Counted from the first letter of the stretch, positions 52,104 through 60,390 are shown. The stretch: 64,000 nt of DNA from Pseudomonas sp. Irchel s3b2 (GCF_900187445.1 NZ_FYEB01000020.1:1-64000), one strand, 5' to 3'. Made by a program: numbers and translations. The notes: generated from the letters alone by a model not told the origin.

Positions 52104-52775
52104 GTGGAATTGAGACTGAGTCTGTTCGGGATAAAACGCTCGATCGATCTGAGCCGTTTGACCCGTTATCGAAATACTGCGGTCGTGCTGGCCTCGGCGC
52201 TGCTGGTGATTCCGCTGACCGTGTGGCTGTTGCGGCCTGCTGCCGTCCCGGACCTGGCCCATGGCAATGTAGCGGGTGCCCGGGCGTTGGTGACCGGTTG
52301 GACCAAGGGCGACATGATCGTGCTGGTGCGCCACGTCGAGCGCTGCGATCACTCCACCGCAGCCTGTCTGGTTGGCAACGATGGCATTACGGATCGTTCG
52401 CGCAGCGTGGCGGTGAGTGTCGGCGCGCAGTTCGAGCATTTGGGCCTGGATCGGGCCGACATCTACAACAGCCCGGTGATGCGCACGGCGCAAACCGCCG
52501 GTTATATGTTCAACAAGGTCGGCGTCGACGAAGACTGGTTGGTCCACTGCAGAGGCAGCATGCTGCGCGATGTCCTCGCGCACAAGGTGGCCGGGCGCAA
52601 CCTGATTCTGGTGACCCACAGCGAATGCATGGCGCAACTGGAAAAAGACCTCAAGTTACCCACCGACACCCTCGGCTACGGCGCCTCTCTGTTTATCACC
52701 GCCGAAAAACTTCAGGCACCGCGCATGCTCGGCTTCATCGAAGCCTCTGACTGGCATTCGGTGACCACTGAATGA
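52104..52775 (+). CDS. Membrane-anchored histidine-phosphatase family protein
   Basis: This 223-residue protein has one N-terminal membrane helix (about 29-47) and a phosphoglycerate-mutase-like domain with MIVLVRHVERCDHS (catalytic RH) and LILVTHSECMAQLEKDL (second His). The orientation suggests a periplasmic domain. I start at GTG 52104 because GAGG precedes it by nine bases; an in-frame ATG at 52083 lacks a ribosome site. It is followed after 34 bases by a PAP2 phosphatase, so both may act on lipid or glycan phosphates, an inference. Confidence 0.82.
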   Translation: MELRLSLFGIKRSIDLSRLTRYRNTAVVLASALLVIPLTVWLLRPAAVPDLAHGNVAGARALVTGWTKGDMIVLVRHVERCDHSTAACLVGNDGITDRSRSVAVSVGAQFEHLGLDRADIYNSPVMRTAQTAGYMFNKVGVDEDWLVHCRGSMLRDVLAHKVAGRNLILVTHSECMAQLEKDLKLPTDTLGYGASLFITAEKLQAPRMLGFIEASDWHSVTTE

Positions 52776-52809
52776 GCCTGACCATCATCCCTCTGGATCA
52801 GGACGTACG

Positions 52810-53643
52810 ATGCTGACTTCTTCCCGTTACCGCTTTTATTGGGCGAACTTCGGTATCCCGCTGGCCTGCGCGGTCGTGGTTTTCCTGCTGTTTGACATGA
52901 CCAGGATAGACATCGCCTTCAGCGATCTTTTTTATGATCCGGCCACCCGGGTGTTTCCGTTACAGCATGTTCATCTGTTCGAGAAAATCACCCACAAATG
53001 GGCGCGGATCATTCCGAACTGGACCGGTGAGGTCGCGATGATCGGCGCTTTGCTGTCGTTTCTCTGGCCGCGTCTGAAGATTGAAAAACATTCGAAGATC
53101 ATCGCACTGCTGGAAAAAATCAAACTCGCGCCGGTGCTTCAGTTTGCCAGTAAACACCGTCGGGACTTTCTCTATGTGGTATTCGCGTTTTCCATCAGCA
53201 CTGGCGTTATCCACTACCTCAAGGGCCACACCAGTGTCTATTGCCCGGTCGAAACGACTCAGTACGCCGGGAAAATCGAACACAAAGCGTGGTACCAGAA
53301 TTTCGACCTGCTGAAAGTCGCCGGTGCCGGTCGTTGCTGGCCGGGTGGACATGCGTCGGGCGGCTTCACGATGCTCGCGCTGTACTTCGTGGCTCGCCGC
53401 TACCGCTGGCGGTATTCCAAAGCGCTGATGTACGGCTCGCTGCTGCTCGGTTTCGTCTACGGCACAACGCGGGTTCTACAGGGTTGGCACTACATGTCCC
53501 ACACCTTCTGGGCCGGAATCTTTGTGTGGCTGGCGTGTTTGCTGACGGCGTTGGCGTTCTATGGGCGGGCGCGGCTGGAGTTGCCGGTGCTGGAAAAACA
53601 TGAAAAGCCTGAGGCTTCTGCGCAGCCTCAGACTGCAGGCTAA
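52810..53643 (+). CDS. PAP2-family membrane phosphatase
   Basis: This 277-residue membrane protein has about six helices and the PAP2 motifs in order: a divergent first motif KGHTSVYCPVE, then GGHASGGFTML (usual PSGH) and RVLQGWHYMSHTFWAG (R-x5-H-x3-D/H). It resembles the LpxE/lipid A or undecaprenyl-pyrophosphate phosphatase group. The first motif lacks the usual R-P ending, and the last acidic residue appears as histidine. It follows a histidine-phosphatase gene on the same strand. Confidence 0.85.
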   Translation: MLTSSRYRFYWANFGIPLACAVVVFLLFDMTRIDIAFSDLFYDPATRVFPLQHVHLFEKITHKWARIIPNWTGEVAMIGALLSFLWPRLKIEKHSKIIALLEKIKLAPVLQFASKHRRDFLYVVFAFSISTGVIHYLKGHTSVYCPVETTQYAGKIEHKAWYQNFDLLKVAGAGRCWPGGHASGGFTMLALYFVARRYRWRYSKALMYGSLLLGFVYGTTRVLQGWHYMSHTFWAGIFVWLACLLTALAFYGRARLELPVLEKHEKPEASAQPQTAG

Positions 53644-53697
53644 ATAGCTGACCTGTTACTCTCAGGTGTCATGGAGTTTGTATTTAAGGATGATGCA

Positions 53698-54228
53698 ATG
53701 GAGCTTGCGCTGACGGTTGGCACTCACACATTGAGATTGAGCTCCCCCGACCCTGAATGGTGTAAAGCGTTGCAGCATGCGCTGAACACCAGCTTTACCG
53801 CCCATTCCGAATTTCTGCATTGGGCCAAACCCTACACCACCGAGGACGAAGCGCGCTCGTTTCTCGCGCGGGCGGTCGATGAGTTCAAGAGCGAAGCTGG
53901 CGAGCGGCGGTTGCTTATCGTCGACGATGAAGCGCATACGATCATTGGCTGCATTGGCTTGAAACCCCGGCGCCGCAATCGATATCTCATCGGCTACTGG
54001 GCCAATACTGAGTATTCGGGCAAAGGCTATATGCGGGCGGCGCTTGAAGCATTGATCAACAGCATGCCCGGTTTCACGTTTTACCTGATCACCGCCTCGG
54101 CCAACGTGGCGAGCCAGCGGCTGGCTGAAGCGGCTGGGTTTGGTTTGATCAGGATGTTTTATCAGGCGCGGTGTTCGCAGCAGCATGGGGAGCAGGATAC
54201 GTATTTGTATCGGTTGAAATGCCTGTAG
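53698..54228 (+). CDS. GNAT-family N-acetyltransferase
   Basis: This 176-residue protein has a RimJ/RimL-like GNAT fold: TIIGCIGLKPRRRNRYLIGY, then WANTEYSGKGYMRAALEALI (acetyl-CoA loop G-K-G-Y-M) and ANVASQRLAEAAGFGLIRMF. The substrate is unknown. I prefer ATG 53698 after AAGGATG over the upstream in-frame ATG at 53671. Confidence 0.88.
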   Translation: MELALTVGTHTLRLSSPDPEWCKALQHALNTSFTAHSEFLHWAKPYTTEDEARSFLARAVDEFKSEAGERRLLIVDDEAHTIIGCIGLKPRRRNRYLIGYWANTEYSGKGYMRAALEALINSMPGFTFYLITASANVASQRLAEAAGFGLIRMFYQARCSQQHGEQDTYLYRLKCL

Positions 54229-54289
54229 GAACTGCTGGAGGTTTCCCATGCGGCGGTTACCTTGAACTGACCTAATAAAACGGCAGGCA

Positions 54290-54312
54290 AAAAAAGCCCG
54301 CGGGAGGCGGGC
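54290..54312 (-). terminator. Terminator (minus strand)
   Basis: GCCCGC and GCGGGC (54296-54312) form a stem with a GGGAG loop; on the minus strand it is followed by six T. It would stop leftward transcription from the DUF6124 gene. Confidence 0.7.
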
Positions 54313-54460
54313 AAACTGTAGTTTCTTGAATGAGCGAGAGGAATGTACAGGTTGGAGAGAAGCGGTGGGGTGAAGAAAAATTCATGTTGATGGAAGGCTC
54401 CTCCGTGTTGCTCACTGCCACGAAGAGTAGTCAATGAAGGGGCAACTGACGGCATCAATA

Positions 54461-54493
54461 AAAATGGGCGACCTCAATGAGGCCGCCCATTTT
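54461..54493. terminator. Bidirectional terminator
   Basis: AAAATGGGCG (54461-54470) and CGCCCATTTT (54484-54493) form a perfect 10-base stem with A and T tracts on either side, and CCTC/GAGG pairs inside the loop. It can serve transcripts in both directions. Confidence 0.8.
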
Positions 54494-54499
54494 GCTTTT

Positions 54500-54544
54500 C
54501 TACGCCGAAATCTGCGCCTGTAGCCGTCGCCTGTATCGATCCAG
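54500..54544 (-). pseudogene. In-frame deletion stub of the DUF6124 partner gene
   Basis: Read leftward from CTG at 54544 this gives LDRYRRRLQAQISA and a stop. The intact paralogue at 57027-57284 starts MDRY and ends GRRLQMQVSAS. The flanking DNA upstream is also shared (GATCGAATGG, CGCTCGTTGAT). So roughly 70 internal codons were lost in frame, and the start codon became CTG. It is probably dead. Confidence 0.75.
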
Positions 54545-54578
54545 ACAAAACCACCATTCGATCAACGAGCGCGATCAC

Positions 54579-54938
54579 TCAGTGAAAGACGGGAGGCTTG
54601 GCTACGGCCACCGACCCGTTCGGATCGAGGTTATCCCGCGCTCGGTTGACCAAAAGCTCGGTCAACATTGTCAACTGCTGAAGAGCCAGCGCCACATTGC
54701 GCTGCGAGCCTTCGAGTTGGTTGGCAAAGTCCAAAGTCATGACGTTGAGCGAGGCCAGGGTTTCGCTGGCATGAGCGAGCAGGGTGGTCGTGTCGACGTC
54801 GGGGCGGACGCTGAAAATGTTTCTGTTCAGGTTGCGCCGGCGGGCGCTGACGACGCGTTCGATGGCTTGGGGAAGTTGGGTTGTTTCAGGCTCTGAAGTG
54901 GCCGGTTTTTCAACTAATTTCAGGGGGATTTTTTTCAT
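54579..54938 (-). CDS. DUF6124 family protein, copy 1
   Basis: This 119-residue soluble protein resembles a Pseudomonas family of unknown function. The conserved core is PDVDTTTLLAHASETLASLN, then NQLEGSQRNVALALQQLTML and LLVNRARDNL, predicted all-helical. A paralogue with the same core lies at 57320-57688. Both have a similar upstream stretch (TAGGGATC-TACGC, TGTCAAAACCGTCCGC), so regulation is likely shared. Downstream is only a stub of the partner gene that follows the other copy. Confidence 0.8.
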   Translation of the reverse strand: MKKIPLKLVEKPATSEPETTQLPQAIERVVSARRRNLNRNIFSVRPDVDTTTLLAHASETLASLNVMTLDFANQLEGSQRNVALALQQLTMLTELLVNRARDNLDPNGSVAVAKPPVFH

Positions 54939-55106
54939 AAGGGCGTTCCATGGGATTAGGGATCCTTACGCTGTTTCGGCTTGTCAAAACCGTCCGCAGG
55001 GTTTGTAGCGAAGAATGAAGACTATCTTCCGGAAACCTTATTCGCCAGTTCATGGACGTCGCTATGAGTTGCGGGAAATTTCCCAGTATGACGTGATTCT
55101 AATCTG

Positions 55107-55895
55107 TCAGAAAAATCCTTTCTCGCTACGAAAATACCGACTGGGCGCCTCACCCAATACTCGACGGAAAACACTGGTGAAGGCACTCGGGCTGCTATAG
55201 CCCAGATCGGTCGCCACCCGCGTAATTGCCTCCCCGTTACCCAGACGCACCACGGCCGCCAATAGACATGCCTGCTGGCGCCATTCGACAAAACTGATAC
55301 CGGTTTGTTGGCGAAATAGACGGGTGAATGTGCGGCGGCTCATCCCGACCTGCCTGGTCATATCATCAATCCCTATCTCCAGCGAAGGTTGCTCCAGCAG
55401 GTTGCGGCAGGCGTGTGCCAACCTTGGCTCAATTGGCAGAGGTGCATTAAGCGATAGGGGCGACATGCCTGCTATTTCGTGAAGCAGCAATGTCATCAGA
55501 TGGCCGTCCAGATGCTCCTTGGCATACAGTGCCGGAACGTCTATGGCCCGGATCAGCAGCTGCCGAAGCAGTGCCGACACGCCGAAGACCTGGCAGTGGG
55601 CAGGCAGACTGAGCCGAATCGCGGCGCGGTTACGGATGTAAGTATTAAGCATGGTGACCGGCCCGCTCATGCTCATCTCATGGGGAACTCCCGCCGGTAC
55701 CCAGATAGCCCTTTGTGGGGGTACAACCCAGTTACCCTGGCTGGTTAATACCGTGATGACGCCGCAGGCGGCGTAGGCGAACTGCCCACGTTGATGCGTA
55801 TGCAGCGCAAAGCGCTGGCCATCCAGATAGTTATTGGCAGTCACCACTGCATCGCGGGGTGTGTTTTCGTAGGGATCTATTTCAGTTTCGCGCAT
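55107..55895 (-). CDS. AraC-family transcriptional regulator
   Basis: This 262-residue protein has an N-terminal cupin-type sensor (LHTHQRGQFAYAACGVITVL, QRAIWVPAGVPHEMSMSG) and a C-terminal AraC double HTH (about 165-258): DDMTRQVGMSRRTFTRLFRQ, then AITRVATDLGYSSPSAFTSV and FRRVLGEAPSRYF. It is of the NimR/YdeO-like cupin group that often governs an adjacent exporter. It is divergent from the EamA transporter at 56015, 119 bases away. The ATG at 55895 is used. Confidence 0.93.
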   Translation of the reverse strand: MRETEIDPYENTPRDAVVTANNYLDGQRFALHTHQRGQFAYAACGVITVLTSQGNWVVPPQRAIWVPAGVPHEMSMSGPVTMLNTYIRNRAAIRLSLPAHCQVFGVSALLRQLLIRAIDVPALYAKEHLDGHLMTLLLHEIAGMSPLSLNAPLPIEPRLAHACRNLLEQPSLEIGIDDMTRQVGMSRRTFTRLFRQQTGISFVEWRQQACLLAAVVRLGNGEAITRVATDLGYSSPSAFTSVFRRVLGEAPSRYFRSEKGFF

Positions 55896-56014
55896 GGCCC
55901 GAATTTAATGATTTATGACCTGGTAGTGCAAGCGAGCCATTGCCTCTATTGCTCATAGTGATGACTTGGTTGGTGCATACAGCTGCCGGCCTTGTCTTCT
56001 GGAAATAGAACGTC

Positions 56015-56899
56015 ATGCAGAAAAAACATCTGACCCTGGCCGTCTTGGTGACAGCCGTCTGGGGCCTGAACTTTCCCATCACCAAACTAGGCTTGGCCGC
56101 TATCGATCCGCTGTTGCTGACTGCTCTTCGCTTTATGCTGGCTGCGTTGCCGTGGGTATTTTTTGTCAGGCGCCCGCCGATTGCCATAGGGTGGTTGGCC
56201 GCCTATGGATTGATTTTTGGCGTCGCGATGTGGGCGTTGATCAACCTGGGCATCGAACTGGGTGTTCCACCAGGGACCGCTGCCCTGTTGATCCAGTTCA
56301 GTGCATTTTTTACCTTGGGTTGGGGAGTGTTGTTGTTTCGCGAGCATCTGAGCCTTGGACAGATCCTTGGAGTGGGGCTCGCAGCGCTGGGCCTGATCAG
56401 CATTATTTTCAGCAGTCCCGGCCATGCAACGACAGTAGGTTATGGCTTGTTGTTGGTGAGTGCCTTTAGTTGGAGTATCGGCAACGTCATCATCAAAAGG
56501 TCGAAGGTTCGGGAAATGTTCGCCTTTGTGGTATGGGCCAGCCTGTTCCCGCCGATTCCCTTGTTGGTACTCACTTGGCTGGCACACGGTCCCGCTCCGT
56601 TTACCTCCTTGGCAACACACCTTGAGTGGGTGTCGGTGTTCTCGATTTTGTTTCAAGTCTATGCGGCGACGCATTTCTGCTATTGGGGTTGGAATCTACT
56701 GCTGCGAGAGTACCCGGTTTCCAGAGTGGCACCGCTGTCATTGCTGATTCCGGTGTTTGGGATCGCAGGTTCGATGCTGATGCTTGGGCATAGGGTTGAT
56801 TTCAATGAAGGGATTTCGATTGCGCTGATTCTATCGGCACTTGCAGTGGGGTTGATGAAGGAGCGCCAGTCGGTGCGCATTGCACCCTCTGGAAAATAG
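56015..56899 (+). CDS. EamA-family (DMT) transporter
   Basis: This 294-residue inner-membrane protein has about ten helices in two EamA repeats: HLTLAVLVTAVWGLNFPITK and GLAAIDPLLLTALRFMLAAL start the first, and SAFSWSIGNVIIKRSK starts the second. RhtA/EamA-type proteins export amino acids and metabolites. The divergent AraC regulator probably induces it. A strong terminator follows at 56951. Confidence 0.93.
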   Translation: MQKKHLTLAVLVTAVWGLNFPITKLGLAAIDPLLLTALRFMLAALPWVFFVRRPPIAIGWLAAYGLIFGVAMWALINLGIELGVPPGTAALLIQFSAFFTLGWGVLLFREHLSLGQILGVGLAALGLISIIFSSPGHATTVGYGLLLVSAFSWSIGNVIIKRSKVREMFAFVVWASLFPPIPLLVLTWLAHGPAPFTSLATHLEWVSVFSILFQVYAATHFCYWGWNLLLREYPVSRVAPLSLLIPVFGIAGSMLMLGHRVDFNEGISIALILSALAVGLMKERQSVRIAPSGK

Positions 56900-56950
56900 G
56901 GGCATTCAGTTCTGTCACGTATTTAGAACATCCCTACCCGCTCAAATCAA

Positions 56951-56987
56951 AAAAAGGCACCTGCGATATGCTCGTCGGTGCCTTTTT
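56951..56987. terminator. Bidirectional terminator after the EamA gene
   Basis: AAAAAGGCACC (56951-56961) pairs with GGTGCCTTTTT (56977-56987) around a 15-base loop. A and T tracts on both sides let it serve the EamA gene and the convergent 85-aa gene. Confidence 0.88.
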
Positions 56988-57026
56988 CTATTGGGGAAGC
57001 GGCAACGATTTCCTGTGCCGGGTTCG

Positions 57027-57284
57027 TTACGACGCCGAAACCTGCATCTGTAACCTTCGCCCAACCACATCCAGCAAATCGCAGCCATCGCGCAACGAAA
57101 TCACCAACACCCGAGCCAGCTCACTGTAAACGCCTTCGTTCACGGCGAAACTCTCCAGCAATTGAGTCGCGGTGCGGATGCGGTAGGCCGCCGTTTCATG
57201 CAGCACATCCAGCGGCGCTTCGGTGTCGATCAGCAGCGACGCGATGGTGCAGTCGATGCCGGTGACCGGCATGTATCGATCCAT
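57027..57284 (-). CDS. Small hypothetical protein paired with DUF6124 gene
   Basis: This 85-residue protein (MDRYMPVTGIDCTIASLLID, ETAAYRIRTATQLLESFAVN, then EGVYSELARVLVISLRDGCD) is predicted to be helical and soluble. I know no function. It lies 35 bases after the DUF6124 gene on the same strand, after a GGAGGTTTTTTC ribosome site, so the two form an operon. A version missing its middle remains after the other DUF6124 copy at 54500-54544, which shows that the pair was duplicated together. Confidence 0.75.
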   Translation of the reverse strand: MDRYMPVTGIDCTIASLLIDTEAPLDVLHETAAYRIRTATQLLESFAVNEGVYSELARVLVISLRDGCDLLDVVGRRLQMQVSAS

Positions 57285-57319
57285 GAAAAAACCTCCATTC
57301 GATCAACGAGCGTGATCAC

Positions 57320-57688
57320 TCAGTGGCAGACGGGCGTGACCGCCGGCGTGGGCGAATCGAGGTTATCCAGCGCTCGATTGATCAACATCTCGGCCAGCAC
57401 GGCCAATTGCTGAATTGCCAATGCCACGTTGCGATGCGAACCTTCGAGCTGGTCGGCCAGGTCGGTGGTCATGACGTTCATGGAGGCAAGGGTTTCGCTG
57501 GCGTGAGCGAGCAGGGTGGGTGTGTCGACGTCGGGGAGAATGGTGAAAATATGACTCACGGGATCGGGCTGTTTCGGGTCGCGCAAGCGGGCGCTGACGG
57601 CGCGTTGGGTGGCTTTGGAGAGTTGGGTGAGGTCGAGGTCTTCCGACTCTGAAAGGGTTGGGTTTTCAGGTGGGTTGGTCTTTTTCAT
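57320..57688 (-). CDS. DUF6124 family protein, copy 2
   Basis: This 122-residue paralogue of the protein at 54579-54938 has the same core: PDVDTPTLLAHASETLASMN, then DQLEGSHRNVALAIQQLAVL and MLINRALDNL. The N-terminal 45 residues differ more. It is followed by the intact 85-residue partner gene. GGAGTTCCTCCATG marks the start. Function is unknown; the family is concentrated in Pseudomonas. Confidence 0.8.
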   Translation of the reverse strand: MKKTNPPENPTLSESEDLDLTQLSKATQRAVSARLRDPKQPDPVSHIFTILPDVDTPTLLAHASETLASMNVMTTDLADQLEGSHRNVALAIQQLAVLAEMLINRALDNLDSPTPAVTPVCH

Positions 57689-58236
57689 GGAGGAACTCCG
57701 AAAGGTTAGGGATCCCTACGCTTTTCGGCCTGTCAAAACCGTCCGCCGGGTTGCAGCGAAGATGGAAGGTTAGCTTTTCGGGTCGTTACGTGCCAGTTCA
57801 TGGAGTTCGCCACAACTTGAGGGGAATTTCCTAGGACGGAGCGGGGAGCCAACCAGAATTGTTTCTGAAGGAGGTTCTGGATTTTTCATGGCGTTCGACG
57901 GTGACGACGCTGGGCTGGGTGCCGATGAGTGTTTGATGCCAAACCCCGGATGCAACAAAGCCCGCACTTGGCGGGCTTTATCGTTTTCGGATTGGGGGCC
58001 TGGGTAATTTGAATCCGTCATGTAACTTATTGATTTATAAGGTAAATGTAGGATTTTATTTTTGGTTGGAATACCAATTGGAATACTGCAGTCCACTTTA
58101 CCACCCGTTTGAATTCGATCTGACCAGCACGCTTCGTAACCATGATTGGCAGTGAACTGCCCATAGCAGCCGGTGGCTCTGGGCAGAAAACGGACAGGAG
58201 TGGACGTTGGACGAAGACTAGCGCCGGACTTTATGA
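57689..58236. other. Gap before the CHAT gene: DUF6124 promoter, terminator, repeat
   Basis: 548 bases. The part to about 57835 is the DUF6124 promoter region and is similar to 54940-55090 (shared TGTCAAAACCGTCCGC and GCCAGTTCATGGA-GT-CGC). A terminator lies at 57957-57979. From about 58000 the DNA becomes AT-rich and 58105-58129 resembles 62174-62198. A 156-codon leftward frame across this region is not supported. Confidence 0.6.
57957..57979. terminator. Terminator
   Basis: AAAGCCCGC-ACTTG-GCGGGCTTT is a perfect nine-base stem with a five-base loop at 57957-57979, followed by ATCGTTTTC. It is well placed to end leftward transcription from the CHAT gene or rightward read-through. Confidence 0.8.
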
Positions 58237-59331
58237 TCAAATTTCGCGAGGTCTCACGAGCGTCTGCTCTTCTTCAGTGACCCCAGCTTTCAAATGCAGC
58301 TCAGGTATATTTGCTTGCGCGGCATCCTCCATCATCAACGCTGCCTTAGCCTGCCTGAATGCCTTCTCCAAGGAATGCCCGAATCCTATACCTGAGTAAA
58401 ATTCAGACGAAAAAATCCGTGCAGCTTGATCGCCGATTGCTTGGTTCATTCCGATAGCCGCATTCACATTCTGTACCGCTGCCTGGGCCTGGTTGAATGA
58501 AAAGCATGTATTGAAAAAGACCAATTTCACGCTGTCCGACCCGAATGCAATGGCGCTTACAATGGCCTCCTTAGGGACGTGCTTGGGCCTGCCTTGATCA
58601 TCTTGGAGCACCAGAGCGTCTGCTGACGTGCCATGGCCACTAAAGTGTACGACCGTTGGACGGAGCTCGTTGATCGCTTGCAGAATGTCCCCTGGCCTGA
58701 CTGCCCAGCGACTTTGGAAATCGATCGCATCCCGGTGTTCGGAGGCCCTAATCTTCTCGCCGATGGTTCGTACCTCCAGATCGAGCGCAAGCTTGTTGAC
58801 CCCTGGGTCTGAGGCCATGAACAGCACCGTGATTCGCTTGGGTAGGGCTCTGAGTTTTTGCATCTGTCGAGCTGTTTGTTGATGGAGCACCTCATGCCTG
58901 GCTAGCCCGGCCCCCACCTCGCGCATTCGGTGCTCGTGGTCTAGGTCTGCACGTTTTTGGGCGGTTTGGCTCTTTTTGATTTCAGCCTCGCGCTTTTTCT
59001 GATCAGCATCTTGCTTCTTCTGCTCTTGAGCTTGCGCCTTGTCAAACTGACCTTGAGTGGTTATCAGTCGCTTCTGCTCGTCAGCGATCTTGATCTCCAG
59101 CTTACCCAGCTCAGTTTGATTCTTGGCATACTCAGAGGAGTACCGCTCGGCCTCACGCAGCTTGCTTACGATTGTAGAGCTTATTTTGGCTTTGCCGGCA
59201 GCACTGCTCGCGGCCTGCATTTTCCTGAACGCCTCGCCAGCCTTGGCAGCCAGCCGTGCTTTGTCTACCTGAAATTTGGCAAGCTTTTGCTGGTGCGCGC
59301 CAACCTGGCGGCGGTAGTAATCAACGCTCAT
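58237..59331 (-). CDS. CHAT-domain (caspase-like) protease with coiled-coil N-terminus
   Basis: This 364-residue protein has a long charged coiled coil (about 1-160, KLEIKIADEQKRLITTQGQF and similar) and a CHAT/caspase-fold domain. The catalytic pair is visible: His233 in TVVHFSGHGTS and Cys276 in LVFFNTCFSFNQ. CHAT proteases act in bacterial defence, for example on gasdermins or as Craspase. I start at MSVDYYRRQV (59331), where AGGTGG lies just upstream; frames from 59394 or 59484 are open but lack a ribosome site and crowd the divergent gene. It is divergent from a small membrane protein, a likely partner or substrate. Confidence 0.8.
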   Translation of the reverse strand: MSVDYYRRQVGAHQQKLAKFQVDKARLAAKAGEAFRKMQAASSAAGKAKISSTIVSKLREAERYSSEYAKNQTELGKLEIKIADEQKRLITTQGQFDKAQAQEQKKQDADQKKREAEIKKSQTAQKRADLDHEHRMREVGAGLARHEVLHQQTARQMQKLRALPKRITVLFMASDPGVNKLALDLEVRTIGEKIRASEHRDAIDFQSRWAVRPGDILQAINELRPTVVHFSGHGTSADALVLQDDQGRPKHVPKEAIVSAIAFGSDSVKLVFFNTCFSFNQAQAAVQNVNAAIGMNQAIGDQAARIFSSEFYSGIGFGHSLEKAFRQAKAALMMEDAAQANIPELHLKAGVTEEEQTLVRPREI

Positions 59332-59421
59332 TTGCCACCTATGGAGGAAAGCCGGATCATAGCCACTGTACCGCAAACGCTCAAGAACAGGCATCGACGC
59401 TGATTGCTTATAAAGGAAAAC

Positions 59422-59916
59422 ATGGACGACACAATTCGCTATCTGCAAGATCGCTTCAAAGAAGAGCAAGGCCGATTCGACCATTTTGAAAACAAATGCG
59501 CGAAGTTTCTGACAGCTGTGTCCATCGTCATCGTAGCGCTGAGTGCACTGGCAGGGTTCAAAAACGGGGTGCTGTTTCAGGCAACCTCCCCGTTCGCTAT
59601 GCTAATACTTCTGAACTTCATCGTCTGCGCAATCTGTATTGCATGCTCGTGGGGGCACGCCTTCAGCGCGCTGCGAATATGTGATTGCCCAAGTCTGCCC
59701 TCCAATCGTCAGACGGCGGATTACCTACTGAGCGTCAACGACGAGCAGCAGAAGCTTCACATCTACAACTGCTACGTCGACACCCTTGAAAAGCTTACGA
59801 AAGCTATCAACGAAAAATCGAGGCCCCTAGAGCATGCCTACAATGAGCTTGTCATGGGCGCGGGGTTCATCCTCCTTTTAGCGATCCTTACAACCACCAG
59901 AGAGCTGTCAGCATGA
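59422..59916 (+). CDS. Small membrane protein, SLATT/PycTM-like candidate effector
   Basis: This 164-residue protein has a helical N-terminus (MDDTIRYLQDRFKEEQGRFD), two membrane helices at about 28-46 and 59-77, a cytoplasmic helical segment, and a third hydrophobic stretch at about 145-158. The pattern HFENKCAKFLTAVSIVIVAL resembles two-helix effectors (SLATT, Pycsar TM) that depolarise membranes in abortive infection. The start at 59422 follows AAAGGA. It is divergent from the CHAT protease with 90 bases between and overlaps a proline-rich peptide gene by ATGA. Effector function is inferred from topology and neighbours. Confidence 0.7.
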   Translation: MDDTIRYLQDRFKEEQGRFDHFENKCAKFLTAVSIVIVALSALAGFKNGVLFQATSPFAMLILLNFIVCAICIACSWGHAFSALRICDCPSLPSNRQTADYLLSVNDEQQKLHIYNCYVDTLEKLTKAINEKSRPLEHAYNELVMGAGFILLLAILTTTRELSA

Positions 59917-60041
59917 CCGATCAAAAAAAGCCTCAAAATAACGAAAATAGAACACCACCTCCTCCTCCGCCAACGACTGAATATCACCGTAGATCCGAAG
60001 AGCCTGCGGTGAACCGTTCGACTCCTCCTGGAAAGCGCTGA
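59913..60041 (+). CDS. 42-residue proline-rich peptide coupled to the membrane protein
   Basis: The start codon overlaps the stop of the membrane-protein gene (ATGA at 59913-59916), a strong sign of coupled translation. The peptide is hydrophilic and rich in proline, asparagine and arginine, including NRTPPPPPPTTEYHRRSEEP and ending STPPGKR. It has no membrane segment or cysteine. It could be a cleavable tail, an inhibitor, or a scaffold for the CHAT protease system. I know no family. Confidence 0.6.
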   Translation: MTDQKKPQNNENRTPPPPPPTTEYHRRSEEPAVNRSTPPGKR

Positions 60042-60390
60042 TCACATGCCGGCTAAGCATTAGCCGGCATGATCCACGTAGCGACACTGGCAGGGACGTC
60101 TTGCATGTGTTATTGGCCCAGGCTGAGCTTTATACGCACGCGATAACCCAGTATTCGCTTCACTTTGGACTGAGCAGATTTGGTTTTTCAGACGCCGGAA
60201 CAGTCCGCTTCGGGTCCAGGCTGTGTGAAAACGTTTTTGAGCAGGTTTGACAGCCAGGACCGGAGCTAAAATCGCGTTCCTACGAAAATTTTCGGGCTGC
60301 TGATAAACCAAACGCTGGCAGATTTTACGTTGCAACGCAGGCTTCAAACGGCGCATGTGTTTTCACACAGCCTGGGTCGAAAGCGGTCGG
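60042..60390. other. Gap with a MITE-like insertion
   Basis: 349 bases between the proline-rich peptide gene and the convergent 247-aa gene. It contains a small element with inverted ends at 60219-60372, described separately. A 98-codon leftward frame across it is discounted because it runs through the inverted-repeat element. Confidence 0.6.
60219..60372. mobile_element. Second MITE-like element (154 bp)
   Basis: GGCTGTGTGAAAAC (60219-60232) and its exact reverse complement GTTTTCACACAGCC (60359-60372) bound the element. The similarity goes further out with gaps: CCGCTTCGGGTCCA outside the left end mirrors TGGGTCGAAAGCGG outside the right end. No transposase is present. It is probably an internally deleted insertion sequence. 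Confidence 0.65.

Larger units (their letters stand above)
54229..54578. other. Gap with two terminators and a gene stub
   Basis: 350 bases between the acetyltransferase and the DUF6124 gene on the other strand. It holds a minus-strand terminator hairpin at 54296-54312, a second hairpin at 54461-54493 and a 15-codon stub at 54500-54544 left from a deleted gene. Nothing else is supported. Confidence 0.7.

Noticed and set aside
57770..58240. 156-codon leftward frame before the CHAT gene
   Set aside because: It crosses the terminator at 57957-57979 and the conserved DUF6124 promoter region, and the translation looks random.
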